DNA of 64,000 nt from Synechocystis sp. PCC 7509 (GTDB lineage: Bacteria > Cyanobacteriota > Cyanobacteriia > Cyanobacteriales > Chroococcidiopsidaceae): the NCBI RefSeq assembly GCF_000332075.2, contig NZ_KI966370.1, positions 19,391 to 83,390 of the forward strand, written 5' to 3'. Below the pieces are notes generated by a model. The model was not told the DNA's origin, made no database searches, and saw nothing but the letters and a program-made list of their open reading frames with translations. The position numbers and the translations under genes are program-made. Of this stretch, positions 26,004 through 33,490 are shown one piece after another. How positions within the stretch are numbered: position 1 is the stretch's first letter; every line of letters begins with the position of its first letter.

Positions 26004-26839
26004 TGCTGTTCTCCTTCAAACTGTGTCCGAATCTCGCTAACATCAATAATTTGATAGCTCATCCGAAATAAATCGAAGAACATTCCTTTGGGCAACACAA
26101 TCGGTTTTCTAGAACCAGGTATTATACCGTCTAGAAGGTGCGCGATACACTCAGTAGCCAGTAGGGAACTAGCAATAGCTGGACCTACTGCGAGGGTGGG
26201 AATCTTCCCAATTTTTAGACTCTGCCCTATAATATCAATCTGCTCAGGCATAAACCATTCTTTGAAAATGCTAGGTAGTGCGGTGGATTGCTTGGCGTTA
26301 CGAAAAGTACGTGTCCAAAATTCCATACTCATGCCTAGTGGTGAAGAACACAAAGCAAAGCAGCCAAATCCCAAAATTGGGGCGACTACGCTAAATACTC
26401 CTAGATCGCGTGCCTTCTGATGCATAGTTTCTCTTAATTCATAAGGTACCCCGGCATCCAAGCAGTCCACAAGAATATCGGTACCTTGCAGAAATTCATC
26501 CTGATTATCATTGGTAAGACCTTCGGTAAATACTTGAACTTGAGCATCAGGGTTTATGTCCAAAATTAAGTCTCGATAAACCTCTGCCTTATTTCTGTCC
26601 ATAGTCGAACCGAGCGCGCCCCACTGCCGATTCATATCTGGTGGATCGAAAATAGCCGGATCTGCCAAATGGAAAGAGCCGATTCCCATGCGACACATAG
26701 TTAATGCCATCGCGCCTCCAACACCACCACATCCAGCAACAACAAGTTTTCGGGAGGCTAAATACTCAACGCCTGCGCTAGTGAGCAGAGGTATACTTCG
26801 ATTCAGAAAATGGTCTTGTGAACTAATTGAGAGAGTCAT
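26000..26839 (-). CDS. ThiF/MoeB-like E1 adenylyltransferase
   Basis: A 279-residue protein with the Rossmann nucleotide loop GCGGVGG (36-42), the MNRQWG segment that corresponds to the ATP-contacting Arg of E1 enzymes, and DILVDCLDAGVPYELRE, the conserved Asp/DN-type block. No rhodanese domain and no clear CxxC zinc pairs are seen, so it is a short form. E1-like enzymes adenylate a carboxylate, usually a carrier-protein C-terminus but sometimes a free acid or peptide, for sulfur or amine transfer. No small carrier protein is visible in the cluster. Overlap with the PLP lyase indicates co-expression. Confidence 0.8.
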   Translation of the reverse strand: MTLSISSQDHFLNRSIPLLTSAGVEYLASRKLVVAGCGGVGGAMALTMCRMGIGSFHLADPAIFDPPDMNRQWGALGSTMDRNKAEVYRDLILDINPDAQVQVFTEGLTNDNQDEFLQGTDILVDCLDAGVPYELRETMHQKARDLGVFSVVAPILGFGCFALCSSPLGMSMEFWTRTFRNAKQSTALPSIFKEWFMPEQIDIIGQSLKIGKIPTLAVGPAIASSLLATECIAHLLDGIIPGSRKPIVLPKGMFFDLFRMSYQIIDVSEIRTQFEGEQQ

Positions 26840-27103
26840 TGCCGTATGCCAAGTATATGATTCTATTCATTACAGGTGCTAAATTCGCACATTTGTGCTT
26901 TTAGTAAAAGATGACAGCAAATAATTGACCAGATCAGATTCCTCTATCTCTTTCCTTTTGTTTTTAGAAAGTAGTTGAAAACTTCTGCTGCTCTGCACCA
27001 ACACAATTGCATATTCTTCTACTCATTCTATGACCCATATTTTCATCTACTTTTGAAAGTAATTTGTGCCATAAGGTATGAAAACCGCTCTGAACTTAAC
27101 TAA

Positions 27104-27790
27104 TTAATTCATTAATAATGCAACTGGTAATGCACTATCGGGAAATAAAGACCTAATACCTTTATCGTACTTACCGAAGTCTTTGCCAAAACAGACATCA
27201 TCGCGGGTCATATACACAAATTGAGCTTTGACGTTGTGGATTGTGATCAGTCCCCCGGGCATATCCTTCATTCCTAGTCGAGCCAATGTACGGTGGTTTC
27301 CAGAGGCTATCAAAGGCATCCCCATAAGCAGATCGAATTCTGGTCGCTTCTCGTATAGGGCAATTGCCGCGCCCGGTAAAGCCACAGAAAGAAACAGCCC
27401 CCCTACCATGGCTCGCCGATAATGCCTGCCTACTATGTTGTAAGAAGATGTCATGATCGTCTTGAACCCATTGTTGAAGATAAACGCCATCGCTTCATCG
27501 GGCAGCGTCTTCAAATACGAGATGTCCCTGTAAGCAGCAAAGTTAAGATCTATGTGATTAATCAGTGCAAGAGCAGCAATATTTTGACCCTCTCGCAACA
27601 CCAGAATCTCATCAGCACTAATGAATTTATCCGAAATATTGACAGACAGACCCTCCAAGCTGAGGTCGTTGATGGCTGTAATCCATTCCTGTTGCCAAAA
27701 CTCATAGGCATTGTTGTATGCGAGTCTATTCACCTGCTTCTTCTTGTCGAGCAATTCCATGCTAACAAAGCCGTATTCTTTGATATTCAT
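27104..27790 (-). CDS. Unknown cluster protein, possible acyltransferase-like fold
   Basis: A 228-residue protein I do not recognise with confidence. Alternating strand and helix pattern, the segment GRHYRRAMVGGLFLSVALP and an N-terminal half with FISADEILVLREGQNIAALA recall GNAT or autoinducer-synthase-like folds, but no diagnostic motif is visible. It lies between the MAPEG gene (42 bp) and a 264-bp gap, in the same direction as its neighbours. A role in the same pathway is inferred from position only. Confidence 0.45.
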   Translation of the reverse strand: MNIKEYGFVSMELLDKKKQVNRLAYNNAYEFWQQEWITAINDLSLEGLSVNISDKFISADEILVLREGQNIAALALINHIDLNFAAYRDISYLKTLPDEAMAFIFNNGFKTIMTSSYNIVGRHYRRAMVGGLFLSVALPGAAIALYEKRPEFDLLMGMPLIASGNHRTLARLGMKDMPGGLITIHNVKAQFVYMTRDDVCFGKDFGKYDKGIRSLFPDSALPVALLMN

Positions 27791-27832
27791 ACACTTGCAC
27801 CTAACATCATATTGACTATGGATCTGGCTGGT

Positions 27833-28264
27833 CTAGCCTAACCCATATAAAACTGCACCTATGTTCCAACTCATCCCCAGTAAACAAAGGATTCCCACCG
27901 CATACGCAATAGTTCGCCAAGGCTGCAAGCCGAGCAGGTAAGTTAACGTATGAAGAATCCGCGCGACTGTAAAAGTAGAAAACAGCCAGGTTGCTGCCTT
28001 AGGCGATGCTCCAACCAGCACATAGGCTATTCCGAGACCAAGAAATATGGGAATGTTCTCCAAGTCATTCAGCCAAGCTTTGGCCGCACGTTGGACTTGT
28101 GGCACTTCCGCCTCGGCAGGCGGCTTATTGAATACTTGAGCGTCCTCAGGGTTCATAAATGTACGTCTGCTAAGGCGATAAAAACCTTGATAAGCTGAAA
28201 TCGCAAACATTTTCAAAAACAGTGCTATGACGCACAACGAATACCAGTCAATAGCGGTTTTCAT
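27833..28264 (-). CDS. MAPEG family membrane protein
   Basis: A 143-residue protein with four hydrophobic helices. The loop motif RAAKAWLNDLENIPIFLGLG is the diagnostic RA..NDLENIP signature of microsomal glutathione transferase 1/prostaglandin E synthase-type MAPEG proteins. They use glutathione at the membrane for conjugation, isomerisation or peroxide reduction. It is the second glutathione-linked protein in this cluster. ATG at 28264; 60 bp separate it from the oxygenase gene upstream. Confidence 0.85.
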   Translation of the reverse strand: MKTAIDWYSLCVIALFLKMFAISAYQGFYRLSRRTFMNPEDAQVFNKPPAEAEVPQVQRAAKAWLNDLENIPIFLGLGIAYVLVGASPKAATWLFSTFTVARILHTLTYLLGLQPWRTIAYAVGILCLLGMSWNIGAVLYGLG

Positions 28265-28323
28265 AGTTCCGTGAATGGAGATTACTGTTATCTAGTAGTC
28301 CCTACACTACCTTAAGCGCAGTT

Positions 28324-29457
28324 CTAGACAGATATCCTTCTAATAAATTCTGCCTGATCGAACTCGAAGGCAAGTTTTGCCCCAGAAGCTGCGTCCGAAC
28401 CCCATCCATCTTTAAGGCATGTTAGAACAGTTTTGCGAAATCGACTTGAGGTGATCCACATGAGTGAGAATAAATCATGACCCATGACTAGCTTGTTGAT
28501 AGCTCGGGAGGCAATTCCAATCGATGGTTCAGGAGTATTCACGCAGTGCCACCACCAGTGAGGAGAAAACAGGACATCTCCGGGTTCTAAGGTTACAGTG
28601 AATTTAGGGATGTAACGATACAAGGGATAACCATCTGTCTCAATCTCATCATTGCTCTTCTTCCAATCAAGCATAGTGGCGGTATAAAACATATCCTTGC
28701 GTGTGATTGGATGCATCCACATGGAATGTTGGGGATGCACCAATGTCCATTCCTTACGCCCATATACCATCGTAAACAGGTTTGGTCCTCCTGTGGCATG
28801 CCACCCTGAGCGCACCCCTCCTCCAGACAGAAACATCTGAGTTGACATGATTCGCTTATCTCTGGTACTCAGATATTTCCCTAGGGTTTCGAGATCAAGC
28901 GCATTGCGTAGCGTAGGATTTTTATTAAACAGATCCTCCGTGTGACCAGGATAATACGTTCCACCGTTTTGGATATTCTCCACTACCTCGGACAATGGTA
29001 TATCTACATAACGGTACGCCTCTTCGTTGAGTTGGTTAGCGCGAACACGTGTGGAGACTAGTTCGTGACCATAATTGGCTTCAAAAAACTCCGGTGTCCA
29101 TGTCTGTAAAGCTTCCCAGTGTTTTGCCATCTTCCGAAAAACAACTGGAGTATTAGGTTTGAGATACACTTCGTGAAATTCTTCAGCAGAAATATCATCA
29201 ATCGTCAGCTCAGGAACTGGCAGCGTCGGTGCGTCCCCGTAAGAGATAGATTGGGACTTGATGGTATCTTCAATTCTCTGCGTTTTTTCCGCACACCAAG
29301 GCGGTCCATAAGGACCATGTTGGGCGCGACCTACAAAGTAGTAACGGTATAGAAAATGTGACCAATACTTTAGCCGCGTGATCCTGTCGACCTTTGGTGA
29401 CGAACTAATATCGATCGTCGGAAATGTTTGTGGATATTGTGCAATGCTAACTACCAT
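28324..29457 (-). CDS. JmjC/cupin_8-type Fe(II)/2-oxoglutarate oxygenase with altered HxD motif
   Basis: A 377-residue protein of the cupin_8/JmjC hydroxylase group. The first iron-binding region reads SGWHATGGPNLFTMVYGRKE followed by WTLVHP; aligned to family members, His220 is kept but the position of the iron-binding Asp of HxD is Thr222. The distal His is present in LEPGDVLFSPHWWWHCV (His304). Loss of that carboxylate is known from Fe/2-oxoglutarate halogenases, where Gly or Ala frees a site for halide; Thr is unusual. It may thus be a modified oxygenase, a halogenase-like enzyme or inactive. First gene of the cluster, downstream of the 70-bp repeats. Confidence 0.75.
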   Translation of the reverse strand: MVVSIAQYPQTFPTIDISSSPKVDRITRLKYWSHFLYRYYFVGRAQHGPYGPPWCAEKTQRIEDTIKSQSISYGDAPTLPVPELTIDDISAEEFHEVYLKPNTPVVFRKMAKHWEALQTWTPEFFEANYGHELVSTRVRANQLNEEAYRYVDIPLSEVVENIQNGGTYYPGHTEDLFNKNPTLRNALDLETLGKYLSTRDKRIMSTQMFLSGGGVRSGWHATGGPNLFTMVYGRKEWTLVHPQHSMWMHPITRKDMFYTATMLDWKKSNDEIETDGYPLYRYIPKFTVTLEPGDVLFSPHWWWHCVNTPEPSIGIASRAINKLVMGHDLFSLMWITSSRFRKTVLTCLKDGWGSDAASGAKLAFEFDQAEFIRRISV

Positions 29458-29527
29458 AACTCCTCTGTATCACTTACATCAAAAAAACATGACAAGCGAA
29501 GAAGCTAACCTAGGGCGTGTCTGCAAA

Positions 29528-29716
29528 CTGCAAACTTAACGATCTTGAGCTTCTAATTACGTAAGCACACTGGAATATGAAGCAGATTCAAGGGAGCCTG
29601 CAAACTTAACGATCTTGAGCTTCTAATTACGTAGGCACACTGGAATATGAAGCAGATTCAAGGGAGCCTGCAAACTTAACGATCTTGAGCTTCTAATTAC
29701 GTAGGCACACTGAAAT
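29528..29716. repeat. 70-bp tandem repeats upstream of the biosynthetic cluster
   Basis: CTGCAAACTTAACGATCTTG begins at 29528, 29598 and 29668, giving a period of 70 bp and about 2.7 copies that are nearly identical (one A/G change and one change near the end). They lie 70-260 bp upstream of the first cluster gene, in its probable promoter region. The remainder of 29458-29880 shows no gene. Confidence 0.85.
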
Positions 29717-29974
29717 AATACCTTGCTTTCAGAAAAAGGTCAGCTTTCGCAAAAAATCTTAACAAACTGATTTTATAGAACGCATTTGAGATCTTAAGAA
29801 GGGGTAATGGTTCAGACGTGTTGATATAGCTGCGAAATTATGCTGCAATCAGATAAAGTATCTAATATGAGAGTTCAGTAATGGTTTTAGAGCCAGTTCC
29901 CTGCCCGAATTGTAGCAGTATCAACGTAGTCAGACATGGGAAAACAGCACAAAAAAAGCAGCGTTACCAGTGTC

Positions 29975-30878
29975 GGTAGTGCGTCAATTCAATGTGGGAT
30001 GATATAGTGACAGGGTGGTTTTAAACTCGAAGCATCTCTATGGATTGTCCTCTGTGTGGTCACATTAAAGCCCATAAACATGGCAAGATGCCGAACGGAC
30101 ATCAACGTTACCTGTGTCCCGCTTGCCATCAAACGTTCTCGGAATCCTTCGACAGTTTGTACTATCGTCGACATATTAGTCCTGAACAAATTCGCCAAGT
30201 GTTGCAAGCACATAGTGAGGGCAGTAGTTTACGAGGGATTAGTAGAACAACTGGGCTTGCCTACAACACAGTTGTGAGTATTGTTCGCGCTGCCAGTCAA
30301 AAAGCCCAATTGGTTCACAATGCCGAAGTCCAAGCTGTACAAACAGAGGAGGTAAGTGCCGATGAGATGTGGTCATTTGTCTCAAAAAACAGAAACAGTG
30401 TTGCGCTCAAGAACTAGAAGTCGGGGATTGTTGGATCGGTCTGAGTCTTGCCGATTCAAGTGGCTTAATTCTGGCGGCGCGAGTTGGCAAACACACTGAT
30501 GAACTGATTGGTCAGTTAGTCCTCAACACCGAGGGAAAAACAAATTGCAAGCAATTTAACAGTGATGCTTGGGGCGGGTATGAGCGAGTTCTACCTCCTG
30601 AAATTCACCACTACATTGGCAAAGACAAAACGCAGCGATTAGAACGTACTAATGGTACTGTGCGACAACAAACCGGAAGATGGCATCGACGACAGAACAA
30701 GTTTGGTAAGGTGTGGGAACAGACAAAAGTGACAACTCGATTAGTGGTGAGTTACTTCAACTGGATTTGGCAGCATAGCCGATTCAAAACAACTGCTGCA
30801 CAACGAGCCGGATTAGCAACGAGAGCGTGGAGTTGGCATGATATTGCTACCTATCCCACATTAATTTGATGCATCACC
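29975..30878 (+). mobile_element. IS1-family insertion sequence with 8-bp target duplication
   Basis: Length 904 bp. Terminal repeats of 26 bp match at 21 positions: left GGTAGTGCGTCAATTCAATG then TGGGAT, right (inward) GGTGATGCATCAAATTAATG then TGGGAT. The target repeat CCAGTGTC occurs at 29967-29974 and 30879-30886. Both transposase frames are intact, so the element looks recent and possibly active. Confidence 0.9.
30040..30869 (+). CDS. IS1-family transposase made by -1 frameshifting (InsA/InsB')
   Basis: The first frame (30040-30417) gives an InsA-like protein with zinc finger CPLCGHI..CPACHQTF and a helix-turn-helix. The second frame (open from 30369, ends 30869) gives the DDE part, with WIGLSLADSSG, SDAWGGYE and the C-terminal LVVSYFNWIW. 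They overlap at A AAA AAC (30384-30390), a classical -1 slippery heptamer; slipping joins DEMWSFVSK to KQKQCCAQELEV. The product is the 276-residue fusion transposase expected for the family. Confidence 0.85.
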
Positions 30879-30934
30879 CCAGTGTCTTAATCCGTTATGT
30901 TGTCGCCGCACATTTATCCAGGAATATACCTATC

Positions 30935-31522
30935 TGTAGCGACCCGAAATCATAATCGCTCCGACCCGAAATCATCGGGTTTTTGAGACCACATTAAACG
31001 AGAATAAGCAGGTGGTTGAGACCGCATTAACAGAGAATAGAACCACATTAAACGATAACAGACCGAAATCATAAATCTCAGACCACATTAACTGAGAATA
31101 AAAAGTGGGAGGAAAAGCAGTAAAGAAAATGTTCGTTTTCTTTACTGCTGTGGGGAAAGTCGCAGCAAAATGACAATCTGTCATTCTCTAGGGCAAGAAA
31201 CTTAGTAATTATATCAATTGCAAAATATGATTGATGAAAACGAGTTTATTTACTCTAAGCGATGATAGTTGGTTATGCCTGCGTACCAACAGATGACAAG
31301 AGCTAACCGCAGGTTCATCAATTTGAATCACTCAATTATTTCTACTTAAATGCAACATTGCTCATTTAATCTGGTCTGAAATTTATGATTTCGGTCTGGT
31401 TTCAATTAATGTGGTTCTATTCTTACTTAATGTGGTCTCAATCACCCTTTTGTTCTCATTTAATGTGGTCTCAAAAACGCGATGATTTCGGGTCGAAGCG
31501 ATTATAATATCGGGTCGTTACA
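30935..31522. mobile_element. End-only Tn7/Tn402-like element with subterminal repeats
   Basis: 588 bp, starting TGTAGCGACCCGAAATCATA and ending with the inverse of TGTAACGACCCGATATTATA. Both ends carry three to four copies of a GAGACCACATTAA-like repeat over about 170 bp, arranged as inverted copies, as TnsB/TniA-type transposases require (family knowledge). The inside has a perfect hairpin CAGTAAAGAAAA-TGTTCG-TTTTCTTTACTG (about 31119-31148) and a short stretch reading IVGYACVPTDDKS, which resembles a serine resolvase N-terminus. No transposase remains. No target duplication was found. Confidence 0.65.
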
Positions 31523-31557
31523 GGTAGGCGGGTGATTTGCGATCGCCCAGGATCTAG

Positions 31558-31581
31558 GTTAGGCAAGTAGCCTTGCCTAAC
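31558..31581. terminator. Strong hairpin upstream of the toxin-antitoxin operon
   Basis: GTTAGGCAAG-TAGC-CTTGCCTAAC, a perfect 10-bp stem with a 4-base loop. There is no T-tract, so it may be a terminator-like or boundary hairpin. Confidence 0.4.
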
Positions 31582-31650
31582 AGATCGAATGTTAGCGCTC
31601 CTTCTGCGTGTTGATTTGGGGTGAAATTCACACCAACCCCCATCTGTTGC

Positions 31651-31681
31651 TATAATTATGTACAGAAAAGCTGTACATAAT
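31651..31681 (+). promoter_or_regulatory. yefM-yoeB type promoter and palindromic operator
   Basis: TATAAT at 31651-31656 overlaps the perfect 11-bp inverted repeat ATTATGTACAG-AAAAG-CTGTACATAAT (31655-31681), ending five bases before the antitoxin ATG. YefM-type antitoxins bind palindromes with TGTACA cores (established for yefM-yoeB), and both arms here contain it. Confidence 0.75.
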
Positions 31682-31685
31682 TCTT

Positions 31686-31988
31686 ATGCTGACTTCGGAG
31701 ACTACATACACAGAAGCTCGCAACAACCTTGCAAGCCTTCTTGACCAGGTTGTTGATGATAAAGAAGTAATCGTAATAAAGCGTCGAGATCGCGGGAATG
31801 TTGCACTGATAGCAGAATCGGAACTTTCCAGCCTTCTTGAGACAGCTTATCTGCTACGTTCGCCTAAGAATGCTGCTCGGCTATTAAGTGCATTAGAGCG
31901 CTCCAAAGCCCGTACAACAGAGCCAATGTCCGTTGACCAATTGTGCGAGGAGTTAGGGATTGGCAAGCAAGAAAAAGCAGAGCAATAA
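31686..31988 (+). CDS. Phd/YefM family antitoxin
   Basis: A 100-residue protein. The N-terminal about 55 residues (TYTEARNNLASLLDQVVDDK, then EVIVIKRRDRGNVALI) are the Phd/YefM DNA-binding and dimer fold; the C-terminus is the flexible toxin-binding part. It overlaps the toxin frame by 29 bp. It represses its own promoter at the TGTACA palindrome directly upstream, with the toxin as co-repressor, as known for the family. Stabilisation of the plasmid is the usual role for such pairs. Confidence 0.9.
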   Translation: MLTSETTYTEARNNLASLLDQVVDDKEVIVIKRRDRGNVALIAESELSSLLETAYLLRSPKNAARLLSALERSKARTTEPMSVDQLCEELGIGKQEKAEQ

Positions 31989-32289
31989 GCATCCCTTGAC
32001 CTCTCAAACAGAGCTTGAGAAAACTACTCATCGTGTCCCAGTATTTGAGGAAGAATTTAGGGAAGACCTGGGCTGGTGGTATAAACATGACCTTCAAAAA
32101 GCGTATAAGGTACTAGACCTAGTTCAGGCTATATTACTTGACCCCTTTACTGGAATTGGGAAGCCGGAACCACTTAAGTACCTAGATGCTGATACCTGGT
32201 CGCGCCGCATTGACTTAGAGCATCGAGTTGTATATACAGTCACGCACGACCGGATAAATTTTCTACAAGCTCGGTATCATTACGACTGA
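31960..32289 (+). CDS. Txe/YoeB family toxin (ribosome-dependent mRNA endonuclease)
   Basis: A 109-residue frame; the YoeB domain covers about residues 25-109. Signature blocks are FREDLGWWYKHD, PFTGIGKPEPLKYLDADTWS, RRIDLEHRVVYTV and the terminal ARYHYD. The catalytic Glu, Arg and His-Tyr of YoeB appear retained (the EHRVVY block and the C-terminal HY). The first about 20 residues have no family counterpart, so the actual start may be internal or this is an N-terminal extension. It pairs with the antitoxin upstream. Confidence 0.9.
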   Translation: MASKKKQSNKHPLTSQTELEKTTHRVPVFEEEFREDLGWWYKHDLQKAYKVLDLVQAILLDPFTGIGKPEPLKYLDADTWSRRIDLEHRVVYTVTHDRINFLQARYHYD

Positions 32290-32296
32290 CCGATGA

Positions 32297-32626
32297 TTAT
32301 TCATCAACATCTGTCAGTGCCTCATCCAGTAATAAGCGCACTATATCAGCTTTCTTCCTGCCAGTTTTTGCCGCCAGCATGGTCAGCTTCCGGTGCATCG
32401 ATTCCGCTAGGTCTACGGTGAAGCGCACTGTTGGTTCTTTGGCTGGGGTCTGGAGCTTAGACATTAAATCGGTTTCCTTTGATGGTTTTGGTTTTACAGG
32501 TTCCGGCGGTACTGGCACTTCTTCAGCCGCCAAAGCCGCATTTTCTTCTGGTTGCTCCTGACTACCATAAACAAATTGACTTGCTAGGGTATCCTGCAAT
32601 GACTTTCTTGGCTTTTTGGTACTCAT
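32297..32626 (-). CDS. Ribbon-helix-helix partition partner of ParA
   Basis: A 109-residue protein. A Pro/Glu-rich flexible N-terminal half precedes a C-terminal ribbon-helix-helix (VRFTVDLAESMHRKLTMLAA followed by KADIVRLLLDEAL). This tail-plus-RHH layout matches ParG/CopG-type centromere-binding proteins. Its ATG overlaps the ParA stop (ATGA). With the large palindrome upstream of parA it forms a complete partition locus. It converges on the toxin gene, 7 bp away. Confidence 0.75.
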   Translation of the reverse strand: MSTKKPRKSLQDTLASQFVYGSQEQPEENAALAAEEVPVPPEPVKPKPSKETDLMSKLQTPAKEPTVRFTVDLAESMHRKLTMLAAKTGRKKADIVRLLLDEALTDVDE

Positions 32627-33267
32627 GGCAGCAGCCCCAAAATCTCTTTAAACAAACGTTGGTATTCCCTGGCAGACTCCGCCGCAGGTCGCCCAGGTAA
32701 ATCCCAAACTGTTGTCCCTTGACCACTGGCATCCGCGATCGCCTGCTTTTGGTGAATTACGGTATGCAGCAGGCGCAGTTCGGGAAAGTTGCTCAATAGT
32801 TGCAAGGCTTCTTCCTTGAGCTTCGTCCCTTTTATAGCTCGGTTCAAAAACAAGGCAGCCTTGGGCGGACCAGAGCGTACTGATTGCGCTTGGCGGATCA
32901 GTCGCACGGCGTTAGAAGCCGAACGCAAGTCTAGACCCGTAGGCTGACACGGCACTATAGCTAGATCGGTGCGAAACAAAATTGCACGAGTTGCTTCCGA
33001 TAAACCCGCAGGACCATCGACTACCAGGTATTCACAGCCCGTTGCTAAATCCGGCAGGGATTCTAGTAAATCGTCTGGTTGGATTAACACTTGATAGGGG
33101 AGAGAGTTATCCATTGACTTTAACCACTCGGAGCTACTAACTTGCGTATCAGCGTCCACCAGTAGAACGGTCGCGCCTTGCGCTCTTAGCCAGCAAGCAA
33201 AATGGACGGCAGAAGTGGACTTCCCCGAACCCCCTTTTTCATTGACAAATCCTATTACAGTCCCCAT
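32623..33267 (-). CDS. ParA family partition ATPase (short, type Ib-like)
   Basis: A 214-residue Walker-type ATPase: deviant Walker A KGGSGKSTSAVHFA near the N-terminus, Walker A' VDADTQ and Walker B-type LVVDGPAGLSEATR. There is no N-terminal HTH, as expected for type Ib ParA. The enzyme positions plasmid copies through ATP-dependent nucleoid binding. It is co-transcribed with the RHH gene; the 36-bp palindrome at 33288-33323 lies 21 bp upstream of its start and should be operator and/or centromere. Confidence 0.85.
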   Translation of the reverse strand: MGTVIGFVNEKGGSGKSTSAVHFACWLRAQGATVLLVDADTQVSSSEWLKSMDNSLPYQVLIQPDDLLESLPDLATGCEYLVVDGPAGLSEATRAILFRTDLAIVPCQPTGLDLRSASNAVRLIRQAQSVRSGPPKAALFLNRAIKGTKLKEEALQLLSNFPELRLLHTVIHQKQAIADASGQGTTVWDLPGRPAAESAREYQRLFKEILGLLP

Positions 33268-33287
33268 TTGATTAATTGGGTAATGCT

Positions 33288-33323
33288 TTACTTACTGCAT
33301 TATTGCAGTAATGCAGTAAGTAA
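33288..33323. promoter_or_regulatory. 36-bp palindrome upstream of parA, candidate centromere/operator
   Basis: TTACTTACTGCATTA (33288-33302) and TAATGCAGTAAGTAA (33309-33323) are perfect 15-bp inverted arms around TTGCAG. The sub-motif GCAGTAA is repeated within. It is well placed for binding by the RHH protein. Confidence 0.65.
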
Positions 33324-33490
33324 TCAATAGTTGTAGATAATCTCGGAGATCGCCCATATAAAAAACTTTTTAGAATAAGGCATCCATTTAGCGCTCGGTG
33401 ACGTAATAGATTTAGTCCAAACCCGTTGGACTTGCTGACTAATGAATAGCAGCAATAATTCTACTTAATCAACACTCGGTAATTCCTGCA

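Larger units (their letters stand above)
29881..30939 (+). pseudogene. Older IS1-type insA gene interrupted by another IS1-family element
   Basis: From ATG 29881 the frame reads MVLEPVPCPNCSSINVVRHG, then KTAQKKQRYQC, the zinc finger of IS1 InsA proteins, and is cut at 29974. Skipping the inserted element (29975-30878) and one copy of its 8-bp target repeat, the same frame continues LNPLCCRRTFIQEYTYL, giving the expected C..C zinc-finger continuation. It is then cut again by the end-only element at 30935. Confidence 0.8.

Noticed and set aside
29528-29716. CRISPR-like array
   Set aside because: The 70-bp units are contiguous tandem repeats without unique spacers, and no cas genes are present.
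30972-31184. Coding sequence on the minus strand inside the end-only element
   Set aside because: The frame arises from the repeated GACCACATTAA-type end repeats and has no protein character.
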